A stretch of DNA of 64,000 nucleotides from Lepus europaeus (lineage: Eukaryota > Chordata > Mammalia > Lagomorpha > Leporidae): the NCBI RefSeq assembly GCF_033115175.1, contig NC_084835.1:58634448-58698447 (forward strand). The letters run 5' to 3'. Made by a program: the position numbers and the translations under genes. The notes under the pieces are model-generated. The model searched no databases. It was given only the letters and a program-made list of their open reading frames with translations, and had not been told where the DNA came from. Positions 55,940 through 64,000 of the stretch are shown one piece after another. Within the stretch, counting starts at the first letter, position 1; every line of letters begins with the position of its first letter.

Positions 55940-58350
55940 TTACTTTAATTCTACAATGATGGCCTCAAGTCTTTCTTTAAGGGCACCACTAAACTCACCC
56001 ACCTTTTTTTCTTGTTTATAAAACTGAAAGGTTGGGAGGCAGGTGATCTCATAGTCTCTTATGATCTCCTCACAATCATCAGCGTCCACCTCCAGGAACA
56101 CCACATCATCGTGCTCCATAGACAAGGAATGGAAACGCGGCCTAATAGCCCTGCACGGCCCGCACCACGTGGCTGAGAAATCCACGGCCACCAGCCTCTC
56201 CCCGGCCTCCTTAAGCGACGCCTCGAAGTCCTCCTTGCTCACAATCACTTTCACCAAGTCCACCTGCATGGACTCCATCGCTTCCTTGAGCTTCAGGATA
56301 TCCTCCTCCAGCTGGATGCTCTCTTCTGAGAAAGTGAAGGCGGCCGCCTTCTGCAACAGGAAAGGTTCTTGTCTGACCTTGGGGACGCTCCCTTCCTGGG
56401 GCTGCTCGGTTTCTGCTGAAGGCTCAGTGGTGGTGCTGTCCTTGGGCGGGATGGTTTCTTCTAAGAACTTGGAAACGGTGTCCTCCTTGGACTGAATGGT
56501 GTCTTCCGAGAACGTGGGGATGGCTCCTTCCTTGGACTCCTGGGTTTCTCCTGCAGACTTGGACGTGGTGCCTTCCTTGGAGTAGACGGCTTCCTCTGAG
56601 AACTTGGAGGTGGCTCCATCCTTGGAGTGGATGGCTTCCTCTGAGAACCTAGGGTTGGTGCTATCCTTGGACTGAATGCTTTCTTCTGAGAATTTGGTGA
56701 TGGTGCCTTCCTTGGGGTAGATGCTTTCTTTTGAGAACCTGGGGATGGCTCCTACCTTGGAGTAGATGGTTTCCTCTGATAACCTGGGGGTGGCTCCATC
56801 CTTGGACTGAATCGTTTCTTTTGAGAACTTGGGGATGGCTCCTACCTTGGAGTAGATGGTTTCCTCTGATAACCTGGGGGTGGCTCCATCCTTGGACTGA
56901 ATCGTTTCTTTTGAGAACTTGGGGATGGCTCCTACCTTGGAGTAGATGGTTTCCTCTGATAACCTGGGGGTGGCTCCATCCTTGGACTGAATCGTTTCTT
57001 TTGAGAACTTGGGGATGGTTCCTACCTTGGAGTAGATGGTTTCCTCTGATAACCTGGGGGTGGCTCCATCCTTGGACTGAATCGTTTCTTTTGAGAACTT
57101 GGGGATGGCTCCTACCTTGGAGTAGATGGTTTCCTCTGATAACCTGGGGGTGGCTCCATCCTTGGACTGAATCGTTTCTTTTGAGAACTTGGGGATGGCT
57201 CCTACCTTGGAGTAGATGGTTTCCTCTGATAACCTGGGGGTGGCTCCATCCTTGGACTGAATCGTTTCTTTTGAGAACTTGGGGATGGCTCCTACCTTGG
57301 AGTAGATGGTTTCCTCTGATAACCTGGGGGTGGCTCCATCCTTGGACTGAATCGTTTCTTTTGAGAACTTGGGGATGGCTCCTACCTTGGAGTAGATGGT
57401 TTCCTCTGAGAACTTAGGGATAGCTCCTTCCTTTGGTTGGATGGTTTCTTCTGAGAATTTGGAAATGACATTTTCCTTGGCCTGAATAGGTTTTGTTGAG
57501 AGCTTAGGGATGTCAGCTTCTTTGGGTTGGATGGGTTTTGTTGACAGCTTGGGTATGTCATCTTCCTTGGGCTGGATGGGTTTTGTTGACAGCTTGGGGA
57601 TGTCACCTTCCTTGGGCTGGATGGGTTTTGTTGACAGCCTGGGGATGTCAGCTTCTTTGGGCTGGATGGGTTTTGTTGACACTTTGGGGATGTCAGCTTC
57701 CTTGGGTTGGATGGGTTTGGTTGACATCTTGGGGATGTCAGCTTCTTTGGGTTGGATGGGTTTTGTTGACAGCTTGGGGATGTCAGCTTCTTTGGGTTGG
57801 ATGGGTTTTGTTGACAGTTTGGGGATGTCAGCTTCTTTGGGTTGGATGGGTTTGGTTGACATCTTGGGGATGTCAGCTTCTTTGGGTTGGATGGGTTTTG
57901 TTGACAGCTTGGGGATGTCAGCTTCTTTGGGTTGGATGGGTTTGGTTGACACCTTGGGGATGTCAGCTTCTTTGGGCAGGATGGGTTTTGTTGAGAGCTT
58001 AGGAATATCATCTTCTTTAGGCTGGATGGTTTTTGGTAATGGATTGGAGCTATTGTCCTGCCTGGGCTGGGTGGATTTTACCGAGGGCTTGGGGTTGTCT
58101 CCCTGCTTGGGCTGAATGGATTTTGCTGAAGGCTTGAGGACACTGCTCTGCTTGGGTTGGATGATATTTGCTGAGGATATGGAGCTGTCATTGCCTTGCC
58201 GGCTCTGCTGTGGGACCTCAGGCTCCTCTCTGAGCATGTTGAGTGTGTTGTTTGCCATAGGGTTAAAGGCTTTTCCTTTGGCCTGGGCTGTGTCCATGAA
58301 ATCTGCGACCAGAGGAGTCACATTACTGGACAAAATTTGTAATGTACTTT
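55940..58350 (-). CDS. TXNDC2: TXNDC2 large coding exon (exon 2, to stop codon)
   Basis: The frame is open from a splice acceptor (TTGTTAAG, AG at 58352-58351) to TAA at 55942-55940. Joined to the exon at 58635-58704 it gives 826 residues. Residues 85-699 are 41 tandem 15-residue units of the type [15 protein letters not shown], with later variants [15 protein letters not shown] and [15 protein letters not shown]. Residues about 723-826 are a thioredoxin domain with active site WCGPC (Trp752, Cys753, Cys756) and the cis-Pro loop TCLPT (Pro796). This is the architecture of TXNDC2 (Sptrx-1), a testis-specific thioredoxin of the elongating spermatid fibrous sheath. From memory, human TXNDC2 is about 553 residues with some 23 repeats, so this orthologue is longer purely through repeat number. 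All catalytic residues are kept and no frameshift is seen. A start at 58333 would need a TTG codon; that codon is an internal Leu. Confidence 0.97.
56324..58168 (-). repeat. Coding tandem repeat, 41 units of 45 bp (TXNDC2)
   Basis: Forty-one consecutive 45-bp units encode 15-residue motifs that follow X-X-I-Q-P-K-E-x-x-I-P-K-x-S-x. Units near 57494-58033 are the [15 protein letters not shown] type with few substitutions; those at 56774-57403 form a higher-order 90-bp repeat (listed separately); the units at both ends are degenerate. All changes keep the unit length a multiple of three, so the frame is never broken. Repeats of this type are characteristic of TXNDC2 in mammals. Confidence 0.95.
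56774..57403 (-). repeat. Seven near-identical 90-bp higher-order repeats within TXNDC2
   Basis: Seven head-to-tail copies of a 30-residue unit ([15 protein letters not shown] plus [15 protein letters not shown]). The only difference I see is one base at about 57019 in the fifth copy counted from the N-terminus, which changes Ala to Thr (GGTTCC versus GGCTCC on the + strand). An eighth half unit follows ([15 protein letters not shown]). The homogeneity points to recent expansion or gene conversion. Confidence 0.95.
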
Positions 58351-58634
58351 CTTAACAAATAAACAAATTTTTAAAAGTAATAGAACCAAAAAATAATCCA
58401 GATCATGTACTCCAAAGAAGACTGATATCATTCTTAAGAGATGGTGAATGAAGTCTGATGAGTGACATCTTAATTTGAATAAACTAATTCAACAGAAGAC
58501 CAGGCAGTGTGTGAGTACATGTCTTTTATGTAAGTGTTTTGTTTTCCCTACAAATTTCTCTGCTTGGTTTTACCCTCCACCTCCTCCCTAAGTGTGTAGA
58601 TCCCTCAGACAACCCCTTCCCTTCCCTCCCTTAC
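58351..58634 (-). other. TXNDC2: TXNDC2 intron between the two coding exons
   Basis: A 284-bp phase-1 intron with GT...AG ends. The acceptor is preceded by a T-rich stretch (AAATTTGTTTATTTGTTAAG). No interspersed repeat is recognisable inside. Confidence 0.88.
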
Positions 58635-58704
58635 CATTGGTTTCTTCTGGACTGTCCAGCCTCATTTCTGGTTCTTCTGAGGCTCCAGGTTTCACACTTG
58701 CCAT
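58635..58704 (-). CDS. TXNDC2: TXNDC2 first coding exon (start codon to donor)
   Basis: Minus-strand reading is MASVKPGASEEPEMRLDSPE then ETN plus one base, ending at a consensus donor (G|GTAAGG, GT at 58634-58633). The split codon G|AA joins exactly in frame with the acceptor at 58350, giving ...[15 protein letters not shown]. Human TXNDC2, as I recall it, has MESVKAGASGKPEMRLGTQE and, across the junction, NESSLLVLSSNV, so both exon and junction are homologous. The ATG at 58704 has a good Kozak context (GAAATGG). The frame stays open upstream for about 40 codons without another ATG; the human initiator, eight codons earlier, aligns with a GTC codon here. Too short for a length-filtered ORF search. 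A further 5' non-coding exon cannot be excluded. Confidence 0.9.
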
Positions 58705-58954
58705 TTCTACTTCCTCCTCTAAATAGACTCCTGGTCCTGCATAGATACCTCCGATAGAAGACTGCACACTCCAATTTTTTCCAGTCTGTGCAACCTAACA
58801 TCAAAATATGAATAACAATGTATATTCCAGTAGCACTTTACAGTTGGTTTCCCCCTCCTGTTCTCCCAACGGTGATATCCGAGAGCCTCATGGCAGCCTT
58901 GGTTCTGGGACCCACACTGTGCCTAAGGCTGTGGATACACCTTCACAGGCATTA

Positions 58955-59103
58955 TTTCCTACAGCACAACAAACCACTGAAGTAAGTCCCATTATGATCA
59001 GCATCTTACAAAGGAGAAAACTGAGCCTTAGAGAAGTTATGTAGCTCACACAAGGGCACAAAGCTAGGATGGGGTTGGGTTCCAGGCCCACCATCTGAGC
59101 TAT
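58955..59103 (-). mobile_element. MIR (antisense), upstream of TXNDC2
   Basis: CAAAGGAGAAAACTGAGCCT, TAGAGAAGTTATGTAGCTCA and GGGCACAAAGCTAGGATGGG follow the reverse complement of MIR. Lies about 250 bp upstream of the TXNDC2 start codon. Confidence 0.75.
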
Positions 59104-59299
59104 GACAGTAGGCTGTGCCCTGTCCAGGCTGGGTCACATGAACCCATATAATCTCCACAGGATTCTCTAGCTTTCTCTTTATGACTCAGCCATTGTAACC
59201 ATCTCCTAACTATCTTCCTGACCACATCAGTCTCCTCTGCCAAGCGCCACATGATGTCAAACGTCCAGTTCTTGCCAGATAGCCTTGGCTTTGATACAG

Positions 59300-59718
59300 G
59301 TATCATTTGTTCCCCAGAAGTTCATGTCCTAGAGGCTCTGTCTTCAGAGAGGAGGTGGAACCTTTAAGAGATGAAGTCTAGTGAGTGGGAGGTGTTTGGG
59401 TCATTTGGGTGCTGCCTTCATAACAGATTAATGTAGTTCTCCTGGGACCCAAATTAGTTCCCATGAGCATAGGTTGTTACAAAAGAACAAGATTGGCCCC
59501 TTCCTGCTGTCTGGATTTCCATCCCACCATGTGATCCCTCTCACACATGCTTCCAGTAGGATGGTATCTTCCATGAGGCCCTCATGGTAGGCTGAATCAA
59601 CAGAGCCACCTGTTCCTGAGTTGTCAGCCTCCAAAACTGTGAGCTAAATAAGACTCTTTTCTTTATGAACTATCCAGCGTCAAGTATTTCATTACAGCAG
59701 TGGAAAATGAACCAACGC
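59300..59718 (+). mobile_element. MaLR LTR
   Basis: GAGGTGGAACCTTTAAGAGA, GGTCATTTGGGTGCTGCCTT, CTCCAAAACTGTGAGCTAAA and ACTCTTTTCTTTATGAACTA follow the MST/MLT1-type LTR consensus. Non-coding. Confidence 0.8.
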
Positions 59719-59719
59719 A

Positions 59720-59995
59720 GACCCACTCCCCACCTCCCAGATCCATGAGCCCAGCCTGCTTCCTCTCACACAGGCACATGCCACGTGCCATCTTCCTACC
59801 CTCTTCATGGAGGGAAACAACTTCCTCGTGGGTGGTCCTAGTTCCATCAGTCACATCTATCTCATCCTATGGAATCAGACTGCCTGGGGCGGGGAAGGGA
59901 GGCGAGGCTGGGATACCAGCATCTGTCCTTCTGCTTCCCTACCTATGCAATTGAAGAGGTGACATTTTCACCTCTTCCCCTCAGTGAGGAGGTCC
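59720..59995. other. Intergenic DNA, nothing recognised
   Basis: Short unique-looking stretch, no coding signature. Confidence 0.5.
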
Positions 59996-59999
59996 TTAA

Positions 60000-60318
60000 C
60001 AGCCATTGTGGCATAGTGGGTAAAGCCACTGCCTGCAATGCTGGCATTCCTTATCGGCACTAGTTTGCATCCCAGCTGTGCCACGTCTGATCCAGCTCTC
60101 TGCTAATGACATGGAAAAAGCAGCAGCAGATGGCCCAAGTGTTTGGGCCCCTGCACCCACGTGGGAGACCCAGAAGAAGCTCCTGGCTCCTGGCTTCAGC
60201 CTGGCCCAGCTCAGGCTGATGCAGTCATTTGGGGAGTGAACCAGCAGATGGACGATCTCTCTCTGCCTCTCTCTCTGAACTCTGATTTTCCAATAAATAA
60301 ATCTTTTTAAGAAAAGTG
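60000..60318 (+). mobile_element. CSINE, classic type
   Basis: Head CAGCCATTGTGGCATAGTGG, tail CAATAAATAAATCTTTTTAA. Confidence 0.92.
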
Positions 60319-60319
60319 C

Positions 60320-60890
60320 AATTTGATGGACAAAAAAGTTATTGTCATTGATATCTTAATGTGCATGTCTTTATTACTTTTAATTTTTGTATATTTATGA
60401 ATAATTTATTTTTCTTCCTTTAGAAATTGCTGTCACATGGACTTGACTTGACATTTCCCAAAGGGGAATTCATTTCCTTCATAAATGTAATTTCCTTTTG
60501 AAAGCCACTGTTGCAGTTTTCTTTCTCACTTTGCTTTTTTAATTTGTTGATGGTACTTTGGGGTCAACATATAGACATTTCAATGTTTGTGTGGTTAAAT
60601 CCATAAATTTCCTTTTTTATGATTCTCTTTCTTGCTGATATATTTGTACATATTCCTTTAAACTTCTGATTCTAATACTGCCTCCTTCACTGTCCCAAGC
60701 CAATAATAATTACAGTGATGATAACAATAATAATAGCAATTCAACTCAATGAGGATTATAACATAAGGACATAGTTTACTAACGTCAGTCTGTAAATCAC
60801 TCCTTTTGGTAGCTTATTGAAAATTCAACCATCAGAGAGAGAGAAAGTTAAAGAGATCATGTTTAAATATTTATGTGTTTTTTTAAATAA
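60320..60890. other. AT-rich intergenic DNA, nothing recognised
   Basis: Low GC, an ATA-rich stretch at about 60703-60738, no repeat family assigned. Confidence 0.5.
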
Positions 60891-60892
60891 TG

Positions 60893-61183
60893 ACCTTTTT
60901 TGATAATTAATTTGTAAGGCAAAGTTTTTTCTATCCTCTGGTTCACTTCCCAAATGGCCACAATGGCCAGAGTTGGGCAGATCTGAAGCCAGGAGCCAGA
61001 CGCTTCTGGGTCTCCCACATGGGTGCAGGGGCCCAAGTACTTGGACTATCTTCTGCTGCTTTCCCAGGTATATTCACAGGGAGCTGGATTAGAAGTACAG
61101 CAGCCAGGACTCAAATCAGTGCCCATATGCGATGCTGGCACCACAGGTAGAAGCTTAGCCTACTACACCATAACGCTGACCCA
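60893..61183 (-). mobile_element. CSINE, classic type, diverged
   Basis: ATTAATTTGTAAGGCAAAGT at the left, CTACACCATAACGCTGACCC at the right; the GA-rich segment is missing. Confidence 0.85.
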
Positions 61184-61184
61184 A

Positions 61185-61550
61185 CTTATGGTTTTTTTTA
61201 ATGCATTACACATACCAAAGTGCTTATCGATTTATAGAGGAAAATATTTTTCCCTGTATAGATTCTGACTCCTTTGGTTATTCAGCATAATGGGTAGGTA
61301 ATGGAATAGGGGAAAATTTAATTTGAATCATCACTAAAACATGAATATGAAATAAAGTGGATACAGTTTGGGAGACGTTTTTAAGAAAAGGATTTTTGGT
61401 AAGCCCTACTAGAAATCACATTTCCAATCCAAGATTGGGAGGTGGAAGAATGTCAGCCTAAGTGTTCCGCCCCAGCTACAGCAGTAACTGAGGCAGGAGG
61501 GGCACCCAGCTCTTTGCCTCTTATATCCCTTCCCTTCATTTCTTAGTGGT
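61185..61550. other. Intergenic DNA, nothing recognised
   Basis: No repeat or exon identified. Confidence 0.5.
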
Positions 61551-61728
61551 CATGACAACGCATTTTTGCATAAACTTTCCATTTTGGAATATATTAATAT
61601 TCACGGAAAAGTTACATAGGGAGAACAGTTACCACATCTCCCACATTTAGTTTCCCATAATGTTAACATCTTATGTGAGAGAATTTCAAAAAGTTCATGG
61701 AAAAATGGAATTAAAAGTGTGAGTTTGG

Positions 61729-62060
61729 GCCCGCGCCGGGGCTCACTTGGCTAATCCTCTGCCTGCGGCGCCGGCACACCAGGTTCTAGTCCCGGTTGGG
61801 GTGCCGGATTCTGTCCCAGTTGCTCCTCTTCCAGTTCAACTCTGCTGTGGCCCAGGAGGGCAGTGGAGGATGGCCCAGGTGCTTGGGCTCCTGCACCTGT
61901 GTGGGAGACCAGGAGGAAGTGCCTGGCTCCTGGCTTCAGATCGGCGCAGCGCCAGCCGTGGCAGCCATTTGGGGAGTGAACCAATGAAGGGAAGACTTTT
62001 TTCTCTGTCTCTCTCTCTCTCACTGTCTGTAACTCTACCTGTCAAATAATAATAATAAAA
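61729..62060 (+). mobile_element. CSINE, young type
   Basis: Head GCCCGCGCCGGGGCTCACTT, 3' end TAACTCTACCTGTC plus AATAAT tail. TSD AAAAGTGTGAGTTTGG at 61713-61728 and AAAAGTATGAGTTTGG at 62061-62076. Confidence 0.95.
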
Positions 62061-62076
62061 AAAAGTATGAGTTTGG

Positions 62077-62360
62077 AGCAGGTGTTTGACCTATGGCTAA
62101 GATGCCCACATGCTGTGATAGGAGTGCCTGGCTTGGAGTCCCCGATCTGGCTCCTGATTTGATCTTTCTTCTTCCTGGGAGGTAACAGGTGGTGGCTCAA
62201 GTGACTGGGTCCCTGCCACCTACTTGGGACACCCTGGACTGAGTTCCTGGTTCCTGGCTCCAGCTCCAGTCAGGCCCCAGCTGTTGCCAGCATTGAAGAG
62301 TGAACCAACAGCTGGGATCTCTCTCTCTCTGCCTCTCTTCCTCTTAAAAAAAAAAAAAAA
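62077..62360 (+). mobile_element. CSINE, old type
   Basis: AGCAGGTGTTTGACCTATGG head, GTGACTGGGTCCCTGCCACC, CT block and A15 tail. Confidence 0.82.
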
Positions 62361-63132
62361 GTAGTGAAATAGTGTGAATTTATTTTGGTGCAATTTTTTT
62401 CATAAACCATGAAAAATGAGCATCATGAAAAAATTATGCATAAACTTCAAAAACTTTTTTAGCTTTTTTTTCAATTGTCCATGGACTTTATTTAAAGTAT
62501 TATTAAGGTATATTTGTCACAACTAAGGAATCAACACTGATGTATCAGGATTAACTAAAATCCGAATGTCATTTGGATTCCATTAGATTTCCTCCTAATG
62601 TCCTTGTTTATTCCTGGGATCCCATCCAGAACGAGACATTGCTCTGCACTGCCATGTTTCCTTAGGTTTCTCTGAGATGGGAGTTTCTCGGATTTTCCTT
62701 TGTGTGATGACTTTGACAGTTCTGAGGGGGACTGGTCAGGTATTTTGTAGACTATCCTTTTATCGGGCTTCTCTGATGCATTTCTCATGGGTGCTGTGTC
62801 TTGGGAAGGAAGTGGCATTTCATTGTACCTTAAACCTATTGTGCGTTCACACTATCGACGTGACTTACCGCCCACATCGCTGACCATGATTACGTGGCCA
62901 AGGCAGTGCTTGTCAGGCGTCTCCAAAGCACAGCTATTCCCTCTCCCCTTTCCTCACCAGGCACAACCCACACTCAAGGGGTTGGCATTATGCTCCCCCT
63001 CCTGCGGGAGGAGTCCTACATAAAATATTTGGGATTCTATTTGGGGGATTTGTCTCTCTTTCCCTGGAAAGTATTTATCCAATCATTTATTTATATCAGA
63101 GTGGACTTGCAGACATTTTTTATACTTTGGAT

Positions 63133-63488
63133 CTGTCTTAGTTCACTTCCTGTTGTATAACAAAATACCAGAAAGTGGGTAATTTATGAAGAATAGGATC
63201 AGGAAGCTGGGAAATCCAAGAGTATGGCACCAGCGTCTGGGGAGGGCCTTGTGCTGTATCCTAACACGGTGAAGGCGTCTCCTGGTGAGACAGTGCAAGC
63301 ACACCAGCCTGCCTCTCTCTTCCTCTTCCTACGATATCCACTAATGCCCTCCTAGGGGCCCCATCTCATGGCCTCATTTTACCCTAATTACTTCCCAAAG
63401 GCTCCATGTCCACACACCATTAACATGTGGATCTGAGGAAGGAGTTTCCAACACGTGAGCTCTGGGGAGACACATTCAAATCATAGTA
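63133..63488 (-). mobile_element. MaLR (MST/THE1-type) LTR, antisense
   Basis: TTAGTTCACTTCCTGTTGTA, AGTGGGTAATTTATGAAGAA, GCATGGCACCAGCGTCTG-like text and CACATTCAAATCATAGTAGG follow the reverse complement of the LTR. It interrupts the antisense L1M. Non-coding. Confidence 0.8.
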
Positions 63489-64000
63489 GGGTTACAATCC
63501 AATACGTTATTATTGTCTTGCTCGAATTGTCCCAGCTGTGTCTGTTGAGAGCTCTTTCGGATGGCTCCTGTGTCCCTTTGATATACATGCCTGGTATTTT
63601 ATTTTTTGAGCACTTCCTTGCTTCTTGGCACTACAAGATGCTCCAGGTTCATCCCAGATATTCACTGCCCCAGCCCTAAAAATGGTGTTTAGAAACCATG
63701 ATCTGGGCTCAGTGTGCTTATTAATACTGGGCATCACTATCTCTCAATGAACAAAACCAGGAAATACATGCATATGTGCACACAAATGTATAATTATTTC
63801 TATACTGACGTGTCAGTACCGACAGTAAGCTAAGTAAACCTGTGCTTCCGTGGTTAATATCTTTAGCAACACAAAGCACTTTATTGGCTAGAGCACAGTG
63901 CTTATACAGTGCTCCTTCTTCTGTTTTAGAGTTTCCCGTCATTTCCAAAGCAACTTAAGCCAGCACCCCATTCTCTTCCCTTCAGTAGAGCTTGAGCATT

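Larger units (their letters stand above)
61684..62500. mobile_element. Mariner-type MITE, split by two CSINEs
   Basis: Left arm TTTCAAAAAGTTCATGGAAA to GTGTGAGTTTGG (61684-61728), continued at 62361-62500 (GTGAATTTATTTTGGTGCAA ... CCATGGACTTTATTT). Same family as 30785 and 48128. Confidence 0.6.
61555..63835 (-). mobile_element. L1M (L1ME-like) 3' region, antisense, multiply interrupted
   Basis: 61555-61683, 62500-63132 (GCCATGTTTCCTTAGGTTTC, GTCAGGTATTTTGTAGACTA) and 63489-63835 (TGGCACTACAAGATGCTCCA, TCACTGCCCCAGCC) run in order along one antisense old L1. It is split by a MITE carrying two CSINEs and by a MaLR LTR. Confidence 0.75.

Noticed and set aside
57382..58115. Frames of 154-209 codons on both strands over the 45-bp repeats
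   Set aside because: Alternative frames of the TXNDC2 repeat array, kept open by its periodicity.
56324..58168. CRISPR-like regular repeats
   Set aside because: The 45/90-bp units are contiguous coding repeats without spacers, in a mammalian gene.
58539..58757. 72-codon plus-strand frame
   Set aside because: Antisense shadow of the TXNDC2 first coding exon.

Overview
The window is mammalian genomic DNA, most likely from rabbit or another lagomorph. It holds more than 50 copies of the lagomorph tRNA-derived C repeat (CSINE), recognisable by heads such as GGGGCCGGCGCTGTGGC and 3' ends AAATAAATAAATCTTTAAAA or CTGCCTGTCAAAA. Older mammalian repeats (MIR, L2, L1M, MaLR LTRs, Tigger, mariner-type MITEs) lie between them. 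There are no prokaryotic or viral genes.

Two genes are supported, both on the minus strand. VAPA is represented by its first coding exon (20423-20501), inside a CpG island; positions 1-20422 are its intron 1, at least in part. TXNDC2 (sperm-specific thioredoxin 1) is complete in coding sequence: a 70-nt first coding exon (58635-58704) spliced to one large exon (55940-58350). Together they encode 826 residues: a short N-terminus, 41 tandem 15-residue repeats and a C-terminal thioredoxin domain with an intact WCGPC site. As I recall, human 18p11.22 has the same order and orientation (TXNDC2 then VAPA).

Layout in + coordinates: 1-20422 is AT-rich VAPA intron 1 with SINEs, MIR/L2, L1 and Tigger pieces. 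19.6-20.95 kb is the CpG island and VAPA promoter, and 21.1-21.2 kb holds an inverted pair of ZNF143/THAP11-type motifs. 21.2-55.2 kb is intergenic and dominated by nested CSINEs in L1, MaLR LTRs and MITEs. 55.5-58.9 kb is TXNDC2. 58.9-64 kb is upstream sequence with a MIR, a MaLR LTR and an L1M remnant carrying a stack of later insertions.

Two SINE-poor intervals coincide with the functional loci: about 17.95-22.68 kb around the VAPA promoter and about 54.99-59.99 kb around TXNDC2.

C-repeat labels used below. 'Young': 3' end CTGCCTGTC plus A-tract, head GCCGGCGCCGCGGCTCA. 'Classic': head GGGGCCGGCGCTGTGGC, tail AAATAAATAAATCTTTAAA. 'Old': diverged copies with the internal signature AACTGGGTTCCTGCCA. 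Direct repeats flanking an insertion are target-site duplications (TSDs). I found no previously undescribed system. The most informative items are the repeat expansion in TXNDC2, the first TXNDC2 exon, the paired promoter motifs, and several SINE insertions with unusual structure (chimera, 3' extension, shared TSD, extreme truncation).
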